NCBI GenBank assembly: GCA_965116625.1
Contig: OZ220717.1
Coordinates: 4,490,683-4,554,682 of the forward strand
Length of the DNA stretch: 64,000 nucleotides
Source: VXNE01 sp965116625
Lineage (GTDB): Bacteria > Pseudomonadota > Gammaproteobacteria > Pseudomonadales > Azotimanducaceae
Direction: 5' to 3'
Below are positions 42,308 through 50,299 of this stretch, piece after piece (within the stretch, counting starts at the first letter, position 1; each line of letters starts with the position of its first letter). The notes beneath the pieces are model-generated. The model was given only the letters and a program-made list of their open reading frames with translations. It was not told the DNA's origin and did not search any database. Both the position numbers and the translations under genes were made by a program.

Positions 42308-44047
42308 ATGCCGCCTACCAGCCACGATATTCGCTACGAGGCAGACGAACGTCCTCCCGTCCCGCTCACCATCGGGCTCGGACTCCAGTACGCGGTGCTC
42401 GCGCTTGCCACCGTCGTGCTGACTCCCGCCATCCTCATCAGCATTGCCGGAGAAAGCGAGGCCTACCTGAATTGGGCCGTGTTCGGCGCCCTGGCTGTGA
42501 GCGGCGTGGCGACGACAGTGCAAGCCGTGCGTATCGGCCGGCTCGGCGCCGGATACATCCTGGTAATGGGCAGCACCGCAGCGTTCCTGCCGATGAGCGT
42601 GACGGCACTCGTCCAGGGCGGACCCGCGCTGCTCGCCACGCTCATCGTCATGTCCTCCCTTGTCCAGTTCATACTCGGCGCCAAGATGGCCATGCTGCGG
42701 CGCGTGTTCACGCCGACCGTCGCCGGGACGGTGCTCATGCTGATCCCCGTGAGCATCGCGCCGATCATCTTTTCGAAACTCACGGACGTGCCTACGGGAG
42801 CGCCGGAGGCCGCCGCCCCGGTCACTGCGCTCGTCACTCTCGGAGCCATCGTGCTCGTGGCACTGCGCCTGTCTGGCGCATGGCGGGTCTGGGCACCGGC
42901 GGTCGGCCTCGCTGCGGGAGGCCTGACGGGCATCGCTTTCGGTATCTATGACCTCGAGCGGGTGGCACAAGCCCCGTGGATCGGATTTCCCGATTTCTCC
43001 GGATACCCGGGCCTGGACCTCAGCTTCGGCCCCACGTTCTGGGCACTGCTGCCGGGGTTCCTGATCGTCACGCTGGTTGGGGCCATGGATACCCTCGGCG
43101 ACGCCATTGCCATTCAGCGGGCCTCGTGGCGCACGCCCCGGGCCATTGACTTCCGCTCGATCCAGGGCGCGATCAACGCTGACGGCCTCGGCAACCTCCT
43201 GTCCGGTCTCGGCGGGACTGTTCCCAATACGACCTACGGAGCCAGCATCGCGGTCGCCGAACTGACCGGAGTCGCTGCTCGGTCGGTCGGAATCTGTGTA
43301 GGAATCCTCTTTGTGGCAATGGCTTTCCTGCCGAAACTCGTGGCGGTGGTGGTCGCCATGCCGGGACCGGTGGCTGGCGCCTACCTCGCGGTGATCGTGG
43401 CGCTCCTGTTCGTGTTCGGCGTGAAGATACTGACCAATGACGGGCTGGACTATCGCAAGAGCCTGATCGTGGGGTTCGCGTTCTGGGTGGGTCTCGCGTT
43501 CCAGTTCGACATGGTGTACCCCGAACTCCTGACCGGACCGTGGGGCGAACTCCTTGGCCAGGGCATGACTGCCGGAGGCATCACGGTGATCGTCCTTTCC
43601 GGCTTTCTCGACCTCACGGCAACCAGGCCAGGACGCCTGCGGACCGCACTTTCCACTGACGCGCTATCCGAGATCGATGCGTTCCTGTGTGACTTCTCGG
43701 AAAGAGTCCGGTGCGACGAACGCGTCACGGCCCGCCTGCGCGCGGTGGCCGAAGAGACGGTACACACCCTCCTTGGCGACGGTCCGCAACCTGTCGCGAG
43801 GGAACTCCTGCTGGTGGCAAGAGCCGACGGTCCATCCGCAGACCTGGAGTTCATCGCAGGCGGCACGGACATGAACCTGGAGGATCAGCTCGCGATGCTG
43901 AATGAAGGCGCAACCGGAATTCCCAACGAGGCGGAGGTACCACTGCGTTTGCTGCGGCACTACGCCACGTCCGTGCGCCACCAGCAGTACCACGACACAG
44001 AGATCGTGACGATCCGGGTGGAACCGCAGGGAGCTGGCGAACTGTAG
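42308..44047 (+). CDS. SLC23 (xanthine/uracil-type) permease with C-terminal ATPase-like domain
   Basis: 579 residues. Residues 20-445 form a nucleobase-cation-symporter-2 (SLC23/UraA) permease with about 12-14 helices, including GAGYILVMGSTAAFLP, AMDTLGDAIAIQRASWR, NLLSGLGGTVPNTTYGASIA and GPVAGAYLAVIVALLFVFGV. The C-terminal 130 residues are soluble and look like a degenerate HATPase_c/anti-sigma-type domain (TARLRAVAEETVHTLL; LRLLRHYATSVRHQQYHDTE). The usual N and DxGxG ATP-binding motifs are absent, so it may be regulatory or structural. Substrate purines or pyrimidines are likely. Confidence 0.82.
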   Translation: MPPTSHDIRYEADERPPVPLTIGLGLQYAVLALATVVLTPAILISIAGESEAYLNWAVFGALAVSGVATTVQAVRIGRLGAGYILVMGSTAAFLPMSVTALVQGGPALLATLIVMSSLVQFILGAKMAMLRRVFTPTVAGTVLMLIPVSIAPIIFSKLTDVPTGAPEAAAPVTALVTLGAIVLVALRLSGAWRVWAPAVGLAAGGLTGIAFGIYDLERVAQAPWIGFPDFSGYPGLDLSFGPTFWALLPGFLIVTLVGAMDTLGDAIAIQRASWRTPRAIDFRSIQGAINADGLGNLLSGLGGTVPNTTYGASIAVAELTGVAARSVGICVGILFVAMAFLPKLVAVVVAMPGPVAGAYLAVIVALLFVFGVKILTNDGLDYRKSLIVGFAFWVGLAFQFDMVYPELLTGPWGELLGQGMTAGGITVIVLSGFLDLTATRPGRLRTALSTDALSEIDAFLCDFSERVRCDERVTARLRAVAEETVHTLLGDGPQPVARELLLVARADGPSADLEFIAGGTDMNLEDQLAMLNEGATGIPNEAEVPLRLLRHYATSVRHQQYHDTEIVTIRVEPQGAGEL

Positions 44048-44155
44048 ACGACTTAAGGCGACGGTTCGCCGCAGCGCATCCTACAGCGCGAGAAGGCTCG
44101 CAGAGAACGCCGGGACACACATGATGGAGGGGAGGAAACTCAAACTCCGTCGCTA

Positions 44156-44893
44156 CTACCTGCCTATGGTAACGAGTCTCCCTTCCTTGAACTCGTAGAA
44201 ATCCGGGTTGCGAATGGCTACGAGTTCAACGAGTTCGTCGAGAACTTGGGCGATTGGGACTCGGCACTGCGGCTGACCAACAGCATATGCCTGCACTTGG
44301 GCATGGGAGGACGAAGCACTTAATAGCACGATATAGAGCCGCTCGTACTGCTCATCCCGACCTCCTGGGTCTTCGCGGCCGGTGAAAAGCTGGAAGCGCG
44401 AATGGGCATTCAAGAAGGTCGAACGGCGGCGCAGCGTTGCATCGTTCTTGGCCTCGTGATCGAGGAACAACAACCCGCCCAAAACAGCGTACGGAAAACG
44501 ACGATGCAACGTGACCGACTCGAAGAGCATGTCCCCGCGCCGGTTGGTGAGGTTCTTTTGGAAGTTGCCCGACCGCAGGTCTCGAAAGTTGATGCTTTTG
44601 ATCGAGATGCCCAGCAGGAGCCCGCCTTCTTCAGTCGCCCATGTGACGTCCACTCTCTTCGCGCCGATGCCACCCGCCATTCGGCGCTCCGCCCCAGACG
44701 AGTTCAACTCACCTGAAGGAGCAGGGCGAACCCCTCTCAGCCCTCGGTCTCGAAGAGCGGCGGCGATTGCGAGGGCGGCATTGGCTGAGACGCTCTGACT
44801 GTAGGCTTGTTTTTTCGAACGACTCGCATCGTCGGGCGGCTTGTCGCCCGCCGCCTGTAACCAGGGCGTGAGAAGATCTTCAGCGCTTGGCAC
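44156..44893 (-). CDS. Type II restriction endonuclease-like protein (PD-(D/E)XK)
   Basis: 245 residues. Asp82 (KRVDVTWATEEG) and the Ser97-x-Lys99 pair (LLLGISIKSINFRD) fit a D-x14-(S)xK restriction-nuclease active site with a Ser in place of the usual Glu. The N-terminal helix SANAALAIAAALRDRGLRGV precedes it. It overlaps the methylase stop by 14 bp, so it is translated after the methylase. The start is ATG 44893. The recognition sequence is unknown. Confidence 0.8.
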   Translation of the reverse strand: MPSAEDLLTPWLQAAGDKPPDDASRSKKQAYSQSVSANAALAIAAALRDRGLRGVRPAPSGELNSSGAERRMAGGIGAKRVDVTWATEEGGLLLGISIKSINFRDLRSGNFQKNLTNRRGDMLFESVTLHRRFPYAVLGGLLFLDHEAKNDATLRRRSTFLNAHSRFQLFTGREDPGGRDEQYERLYIVLLSASSSHAQVQAYAVGQPQCRVPIAQVLDELVELVAIRNPDFYEFKEGRLVTIGR

Positions 44894-46598
44894 TGCGGTT
44901 CCTCGACCGGCGTCGTTGGAAGAGCATCTCGCGAGCGAGCCTGAGTGCCTTCATTTCACTGGCTTTGACACCCCGGAGGAGAACCTCATCAACTGCTTCA
45001 ACTGCGTCAGCCAAGTTGCCATTTTGTAGCGCTCGCGCCACCTGCGGCTTCAGCGCTTTCAACTCGTCTTCGGCGAATTTGATTCGCTCGAGCGACGGAA
45101 CTGGCAGCGTGTCCGCTTCTCGTGGCTCCATCTTCAGCAGACCACCGCCGTACGCTCGGCCCACGATTTCGCTCCCAAGGAGGGTGACGCTATTGAGAGA
45201 AGCGAGTGGAAGCCCTTCGCAGCCCAGTTGCTTCCGATCTCTTGCAAGGGTAATGCCGTAGACCGAGTTGAGGATCTGGACGCAGCCAGCATTACTAATA
45301 AGCCGGGGCCGGTCGTGGTTCATATAGGTGAGGAAGAGGTCGGGAGTGCTGACCAACGGGACGCGCCACCACGGTTTTCGCATGCGGCACTTGTAGGCTT
45401 TCGACACTCCAGCGGCTTCCGCCTCGGAGATGTACCTTTGAGCAGCATCGGATGGTGTTCCTTTCGGGTAAAGCAGGAGACACCGCGCACCGGTTTTGGA
45501 CAACTGGGTCCACGCCGACTTGGTGAAGGTCAAGCCGTGGAGGTGCCGAGTTCCTGGCGGTGATATGCGGATCACGTCGCCGTCCGAAAGTCCTCGAGCC
45601 TTCGCCTCCGGGACAGTCAGCGAAAAGAACCTGTTGTTGCCCGTAACCGAGCCGAGATAAACATTACCCCATTTGCCAAGAGACTCGAATCTCTCATCGA
45701 CTATCTGTCGGTAGGCTTCGATTGCAGCCGTTCCAACAAGCGCTGGAGTCCACTTCTCGTCCCCCCGGGGCGCATGCGAGGTCCAGTCAGCCACATCGAC
45801 CGATGACAACGAGCTTGTGTCGCGTGTCTGATGCATATCGAAAAACTCGGCTCCGCCGCTGCCCTCAGCGAGCAGGAGAACGACCTCTTCAAGAACACCG
45901 GGGAACACGCGGTCCTCAAACATGATGAGCCGAACGCGCCCGAAACGCCGAAGCAGAAAACGCCGGACTTCCTGAGCGTAGTTGACAGTGAGCAGCTCTG
46001 CCGGCAGAACTAGTGCGAGTCTTCCAGTGGGCTTGACGTGGAGGGCGGCCTTGACGACGAAGGCAGCCCACGCATTCGCGAGACCGGAAAGTCGGACTCC
46101 CTGCGCGAGGGCTGCTTCCAGGGCGCGGACACGCGCCGAACCGGAGAAGTGTTGATAGCGAACGAAGGGAGGGTTGCCGACGACAGCGTCGTAGGCGGAG
46201 GCAGGTCGATGGTCGAAAAAGTCGCCGACGGAAATCTGCGCATCGAATCCCCCATCACGCAGGATCGTACCCGCATTCTTTGCGGATGCGTCAAAAATCT
46301 CTATCCCGTGGAGTTGGTCGCGCAACGAGGCGGGATTAGCACCAATCGTCTTCAATCTCTCAGCTGCCGCGAGGAGGAAGCTCGCTTCGCCGCATGATGG
46401 TTCGAACACGGTGTCGTTCGGTGATCGGATTGCCCAGTCGACGAGATACCGTGCGAGTCCGGGGGGAGTGAAGAATGCGCCCCGGGATTTTCGTAGGCGA
46501 TCAGAGTCCACTAGAGCCGTCGCAGTGCTGGCTCCGGGTGTTTCGCGGTGGGCCCTGTCGAGATCTACCGAATGACCAACCAGTTGGTAATCCATCAC
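44880..46598 (-). CDS. N6-adenine DNA methyltransferase of a type II restriction-modification system
   Basis: 572 residues. SAM-binding motif I is FEPSCGEASFLLAAAE (65-80); catalytic motif IV is NPPF (142-145, in GNPPFVRYQHF), which marks an N6-adenine methylase of the TaqI/Eco57I-like class with a large C-terminal target-recognition region. It protects self-DNA from the restriction enzyme it overlaps. The start is GTG 46598 or ATG 46595. The coding sequence is visibly less GC-rich than the neighbouring receptor genes, and the pair lies next to a tRNA-Ser locus, a common site for acquisition. Confidence 0.9.
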   Translation of the reverse strand: MMDYQLVGHSVDLDRAHRETPGASTATALVDSDRLRKSRGAFFTPPGLARYLVDWAIRSPNDTVFEPSCGEASFLLAAAERLKTIGANPASLRDQLHGIEIFDASAKNAGTILRDGGFDAQISVGDFFDHRPASAYDAVVGNPPFVRYQHFSGSARVRALEAALAQGVRLSGLANAWAAFVVKAALHVKPTGRLALVLPAELLTVNYAQEVRRFLLRRFGRVRLIMFEDRVFPGVLEEVVLLLAEGSGGAEFFDMHQTRDTSSLSSVDVADWTSHAPRGDEKWTPALVGTAAIEAYRQIVDERFESLGKWGNVYLGSVTGNNRFFSLTVPEAKARGLSDGDVIRISPPGTRHLHGLTFTKSAWTQLSKTGARCLLLYPKGTPSDAAQRYISEAEAAGVSKAYKCRMRKPWWRVPLVSTPDLFLTYMNHDRPRLISNAGCVQILNSVYGITLARDRKQLGCEGLPLASLNSVTLLGSEIVGRAYGGGLLKMEPREADTLPVPSLERIKFAEDELKALKPQVARALQNGNLADAVEAVDEVLLRGVKASEMKALRLAREMLFQRRRSRNRSAKR

Positions 46599-46759
46599 TC
46601 GAATACTGTATGCCTATCCATGAATAGTTGAGATTGTACTCCTATCTGGGAGAGAGCGCACGACAAGTCTTGTTAAGGCAAGGTCCCGAGCTGGCACAGT
46701 GGACGGCGACTGGATCTCGCGTGGCAAAACCCACGTATCCTATTGTTTTTAATGAATAT

Positions 46760-46850
46760 TGGCGGAGAGGCAGGGATTCGAACCCTGGGTGCCCGCAAGG
46801 GCACACCTGATTTCGAGTCAGGCCCGTTCGACCAACTCCGGCACCTCTCC
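46760..46850 (-). tRNA. tRNA-Ser(CGA)
   Basis: 91 nt on the minus strand, 46850 down to 46760. Acceptor stem GGAGAGG/CCTCTCC, D-arm GAGTTGGTCGAAC, anticodon stem CCTGA/TCAGG around CTCGAAA (anticodon CGA, codon UCG), a long class II variable arm (GTGCCCTTGCGGGCAC), T-arm CAGGG-TTCGAAT-CCCTG and an encoded 3' CCA after discriminator G. All arms pair. Confidence 0.95.
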
Positions 46851-46906
46851 GAACGGCGCGGCACGCCCAGCGCATCAGAACTCCGCAGCGTCGCCCCAAG
46901 CGCCAG

Positions 46907-46935
46907 ATTCTCTTCGACTTCGGGGTCCGAGTCTA
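46907..46935 (-). promoter_or_regulatory. Promoter of tRNA-Ser (duplicated at 47182-47210)
   Basis: Minus strand: TAGACT (46935-46930), a 17-nt spacer, then GAGAAT (46912-46907), 56 nt before the tRNA 5' end. The same -35/-10 pair with the same spacing (47210-47205, 47187-47182) lies before the interrupted second copy. That agreement supports a real promoter. Confidence 0.65.
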
Positions 46936-46948
46936 TCGGGTTCGTCGC

Positions 46949-47127
46949 GGCGGAGAGGCAGGGATTATTCGCCGCCTACGGCGGCTCACCCCTTTCGGGG
47001 CCGCTCGGCGACTACGTCGCCTGCGCGTTCTCTCACCGCCTGCGGCGGTTCGAGTCGAACCCTGGGTGCCCGCAAGGGCACACCTGATTTCGAGTCAGGC
47101 CCGTTCGACCAACTCCGGCACCTCTCC
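46949..47127 (-). pseudogene. Second tRNA-Ser(CGA) copy, interrupted in the T-loop by 89 nt
   Basis: From 47127 the acceptor, D, anticodon (again CGA) and variable arms match the intact copy exactly. After ...CCAGGGTTCG, the T-loop is broken by 89 nt (46967-47055); the gene then resumes with AATCCCTGCC and the acceptor CCTCTCC-G-CC, followed by G rather than A, so CCA is incomplete. Either this is a pseudogene, or the insert is removed from the transcript. I favour a pseudogene, since the functional copy is adjacent. Confidence 0.7.
46967..47055 (-). repeat. Multi-hairpin insert in the tRNA-Ser T-loop
   Basis: On the minus strand four hairpins follow one another: ACCGCCGCAGGCGGT, GGCGACGTAGTCGCC, GCCCCGAAAGGGG and GCCGCCGTAGGCGGC, joined by short purine-rich linkers. 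The ends show imperfect inverted similarity (TTCGCCGCC and GGCGGTTCGA). It is not a group I intron (wrong site, far too small). It looks like a REP/MITE-type or tRNA-associated structured element. Confidence 0.65.
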
Positions 47128-47230
47128 GAACGGCGCGGAACGCCAAGAGGTCAGAACTCCGCAGCGTCCCGCAAGTGCCAAATTCTCTTCGACTTCGGGG
47201 TTCGAGTCTATTGGTTCGGCCCAGAATCCC

Positions 47231-48121
47231 CTATCGCTTCAAGTGCGGCATCACCTCCGTCGCAAACAGATGGGTCCCTACCACCCGCGGGGCATCAGCG
47301 ATGTTGACCACGAACATGTCCGCGCCCTGGTCGATCTCTTCGAGCAGGGTTTCCGTGACCTGCTCCGGCGTTCCGGCCAGCGCATTCCCGCCGGACCTGA
47401 CATCGGGGTCGGCTTTCAGGCGGTTGAGTTCCTTTTCGTTTTCGGCAATGAGGACGACCCGGCATATGACTTGCCTGATCTCGTCGTAGTCACGGCCAAC
47501 CGCGCGGCAATGGGATTTCAGGACCTCCTGCTTGTGGCGATAGGTCGTGAGGTCTTCGAAAACGTGGTTCCACCAATCGGCCTGCTCGGCCACCACGCGC
47601 AGGGTGTATTTCTCGCCTGAGCCGCCCACCATCACCGGTGGAATCGGATCGGGCATGGGCTCACAGTACGCATCCTTGACCTGGTAGTGCTGACCCTCGA
47701 AGCTCGCTGGCGCTTCCGTCCACATCAAGCGGCAGATTCTTATGGCTTCGTCCAGTTGCGCGATGCGTTCCTTCGCGCTCGGGAATGGCCAGCCGTAAGA
47801 GAGGTATTCCTCCTCACGCCAACCAGCCCCAATGCCCAACACGGCCCGCCCCCCGGAGATCGCCTGGGCGGTAGCCATCATCTTCGCCAGGTGGGCCGGA
47901 TTGCGGAAACTGTTGCACAGGACCTGGTGGCCAACGGTCTTGCCCGGGTAGCGCCCCAGGGCAAACGACATAAAGGTCCAGCCTTCGCCGACCTTTTGAC
48001 GGTTGCTTTGCACGTGGTCCGGGATCCACAAGGAGTCAAACGGGGCGAGGGCCTGATCCAGGTAAGGAAAGGCGTCTTCCATCAAGCGGGACCAAACATT
48101 GAGACCGACAGGGACTGTCAT
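47231..48121 (-). CDS. LLM-class (luciferase-like) flavin/F420 oxidoreductase
   Basis: 296 residues from ATG 48121, preceded by GGAGG at 5 nt. Bacterial-luciferase-like TIM barrel: PFDSLWIPDHVQSN, LGRYPGKTVGHQVL, GIGAGWREEEYLSYGWPFPS, ERIAQLDEAIRICRLMW and PVMVGGSGEKYTLRVVAEQA. Members use FMNH2 or F420 to oxidise diverse compounds. The F420 subfamily pattern (LGIGAGW, MVGGSGE) is suggestive, but F420 is rarer in proteobacteria, so FMN is equally possible. It is alone, downstream of a DUF3604 gene and a family A repeat. Confidence 0.85.
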   Translation of the reverse strand: MTVPVGLNVWSRLMEDAFPYLDQALAPFDSLWIPDHVQSNRQKVGEGWTFMSFALGRYPGKTVGHQVLCNSFRNPAHLAKMMATAQAISGGRAVLGIGAGWREEEYLSYGWPFPSAKERIAQLDEAIRICRLMWTEAPASFEGQHYQVKDAYCEPMPDPIPPVMVGGSGEKYTLRVVAEQADWWNHVFEDLTTYRHKQEVLKSHCRAVGRDYDEIRQVICRVVLIAENEKELNRLKADPDVRSGGNALAGTPEQVTETLLEEIDQGADMFVVNIADAPRVVGTHLFATEVMPHLKR

Positions 48122-48242
48122 GCGTACCTCCTGGACCTGGTTATCCTGGATCGGGCCGACCTCCGGGAGGCCGTGACGCAAGCCATGATAGTGCGATTGG
48201 CGGTCCGGGCGAGTTGCCGCCTACCCGACGCTGACTAGCAAC

Positions 48243-48304
48243 CTGGGCTTGGGCGAGGGTGAAAAACGGCACGCCCGCAAGGGCTGCCGGATTTCATGGC
48301 GCTA
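48243..48304 (-). repeat. Family A interspersed repeat, copy 6 (partial)
   Basis: Minus strand from the DUF3604 stop: TAGCGCCATGAAATCCGGCA, hairpin GCCC-TTGC-GGGC, GTGCCGTTTTTCACCCTCGC and CCAAGCCC. It matches the 42160 copy almost base for base to the AAGCCC end, then stops, without the terminal hairpin. Confidence 0.65.
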
Positions 48305-50137
48305 CATCGCCGCCTGGGGCAAGATCCATATGGGCGACGTCCAGGCTCGCTCCTGCAGCACAGGCTCCTTCTCCTCGCGCAACGGGAGTCCCAACCGATT
48401 CGCGTCCCACGTCGACCACCGGCAGGTCGGGTTCTCGAGCGCGCGCACGTAGTAGAAGGCGCGCTGGTTCGGGTCGAAGTCCGGATCCTCCCAGGTCGCC
48501 TTCAATTCAACGTCTCCCTTGTCGAAGTCGAAGTCGCAGGTCGCAAGGTCCACGCTGGCCCCGTTGTCGGGACAGCGATGGTTGTCGGGGCTCGGTTCGA
48601 GGCCATCGGCGCAGGCAACGTCATAGACTCGCTCCCGCCGGGTGCCGTCTTCGAGCCAGCCCTTGACGACCTGCAGGCGCTGCAGCCACGCACTCGAGGG
48701 ATCCCGCAACGCCCAGGCGAAAAAGCGCGGCGCACCGTCCGGGCGCGCCTCGAGGTCGCCGCCCATCGGAACCCCGGTGGCGTACAGCCGACTGGCGTCG
48801 AGATCGTAGCCCGCGAAGAATTTCACGCGGATCCGCGTGCCGCTGGTGGCGAAGGTCTCCTTGCGCCGCAACGCCGCGTAGATCGCTTCGCGCGTGTTGC
48901 TCTCGGCCCAGACCGCCGCCAGCCCTGACGCGCTCCAGTCGAATCCGGTAGTAGTGATACCGGGCAGCCGGTTCAGCTCGGGGTTTTCCTCGTTGGGAAT
49001 CGCGAAGCGCCACTCGGGAAGCCCATCGAGAATACCGATCTTGCCGTGATACGCGCGTTCGTCGTATGCCGCACCCGTGTTGTGGGTGTCGCTGGAGCCG
49101 ATGAACCCGAACCGGTACGGATTGAATCCCTGGCCGTGCTGCAGCTCGAGCCCCGTGAGCAACGCGTCGCGCACGTACGAGCCCTTGATCTCGTCAATGC
49201 TCCTGTCGCGCACCTCGAAGTTGGCCCACTCGTCGTTCGGCGACAGCAGCGGATGCGTCTCGGACGTTCCCTTGATCTGCGTCATTTCCACCACCGGCTC
49301 GTTGCGCATGCGGATTTCCGCATAGGCCGCGTCCATCGGCTCCCCGGCGAAGGTGGTGGTCTGGAAAAAGTTCCCCCGGCTCGAATTGGGATTGTGGGGA
49401 ATCGCCAGCGCCTCGATGCCTTGCGCCCGCAACCGCTCCAGCCAGGCCCACAGGTCTTCCGGATTGAGAGAATCGTAAGCGCCAAAGGGCAGCTCGGGCA
49501 CGCGCGCACCCTTGAAGATGACGTTGCGGTGCAGCATGCCGTCCGGCGCCGAAGTGTACTCGTAGCCCACGAAAGTGGTGAATAGGCCCGGCGCATAGTG
49601 GCGTTCGGCCGCCTCGATGGTCCGTTGCCACGCATCTCGGCGTATCGACTCCTGCCAAGACCCAGGATCGAACTCGCCGGCGTTGATGGCACGATTGAAG
49701 ACACTGTAAGCGTCGGCGAGCTCCGAATCGGACATTGGGTTGGCCGGATCGTCAATCGCTGCGACGTTACCCAGGTACTCGGCGTGGTCGGTGACGGCCA
49801 GGAAGTCCAGCGGCGCGCCGCGCATGCGGATGGTCTGGCCGGCCGGATGCCGCAGCGGGGCTCCCTTCGCATACGCGTAGGCCGCGTCCGGCCCCGTGCG
49901 TGCGCCGAACCTGTAGGCGTCGGCCGAGTACTTCGTGTGCACGTGCAGGTCTCCGAAATAGACATTTCGGACCGGCGGTTCCGCGCCTGCCTCAATGGTG
50001 AAAAACGAAGTCGCGACCGCCAATGCGCCGAGCGCGCGAGTCATCACGCGCCGGCCCGATGGAGTCGGATCAGGGAGGGACCCTGGCAGCCTGGCGTGGT
50101 GACGCGGCGTATCCGGTGTGAATAGCGGAATCAGCAT
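48302..50137 (-). CDS. DUF3604 exported protein, paralogue 1
   Basis: 611 residues from ATG 50137 (GGGGGA before it); ATG 50044 (MTRALGALAVATSF) is the alternative and aligns with the start of the paralogue. A signal-like stretch (AVATSFFTIEAGAEPP) precedes VRNVYFGDLHVHTKYSADAY, a PHP-like metal site (LHVHTKYS), then FLAVTDHAEYLG, ALAIPHNPNSS, NPYRFGFIGSSDTHNTGA and SPIWILP at the end. DUF3604 belongs to the PHP-type metallohydrolase group; the substrate is unknown. It is about 80% identical to the product at 56340-58121 by eye. Confidence 0.82.
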   Translation of the reverse strand: MLIPLFTPDTPRHHARLPGSLPDPTPSGRRVMTRALGALAVATSFFTIEAGAEPPVRNVYFGDLHVHTKYSADAYRFGARTGPDAAYAYAKGAPLRHPAGQTIRMRGAPLDFLAVTDHAEYLGNVAAIDDPANPMSDSELADAYSVFNRAINAGEFDPGSWQESIRRDAWQRTIEAAERHYAPGLFTTFVGYEYTSAPDGMLHRNVIFKGARVPELPFGAYDSLNPEDLWAWLERLRAQGIEALAIPHNPNSSRGNFFQTTTFAGEPMDAAYAEIRMRNEPVVEMTQIKGTSETHPLLSPNDEWANFEVRDRSIDEIKGSYVRDALLTGLELQHGQGFNPYRFGFIGSSDTHNTGAAYDERAYHGKIGILDGLPEWRFAIPNEENPELNRLPGITTTGFDWSASGLAAVWAESNTREAIYAALRRKETFATSGTRIRVKFFAGYDLDASRLYATGVPMGGDLEARPDGAPRFFAWALRDPSSAWLQRLQVVKGWLEDGTRRERVYDVACADGLEPSPDNHRCPDNGASVDLATCDFDFDKGDVELKATWEDPDFDPNQRAFYYVRALENPTCRWSTWDANRLGLPLREEKEPVLQERAWTSPIWILPQAAM

Positions 50138-50162
50138 GACATTAGTCCCCCGTTTCGCATGC

Positions 50163-50267
50163 TTGCGCCATGAAATCCGTCGGAGCAGAAGGCGCGCGCC
50201 GTGTATCGCCGCCGCCCAGGCCCTCTGTTCTCGCCCATCGCAGCCCGCACCTTTCGGTGCGGGCTGC
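50163..50267 (+). repeat. Family A-like repeat, copy 7, with strong terminal hairpin
   Basis: TGCGCCATGAAATCCGTCGG, GCGCGCCGTGTATCGCCGCC, GCCCAGGCCC, then a perfect 12-bp stem GCAGCCCGCACC/GGTGCGGGCTGC (50240-50267), which has a GAAA tetraloop on the minus strand. The stem is the strongest hairpin of the family and has no T-tract. It lies after the TonB gene stop (50300, minus strand), so it could be a terminator or mRNA-end stabiliser. Confidence 0.6.
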
Positions 50268-50299
50268 GTCAAGGTTCGACTCAGCGAGCGGCTTATGGG

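Noticed and set aside
46967..47055. Group I intron in the second tRNA-Ser
   Set aside because: 89 nt is far too short, the site is the T-loop rather than the anticodon loop, and no P3-P7 core is present.
46743..47307. Several plus-strand frames of 110-180 codons over the tRNA-Ser locus
   Set aside because: They translate the tRNA copies and their repeats in reverse; such tRNA-derived frames are a frequent annotation artefact.
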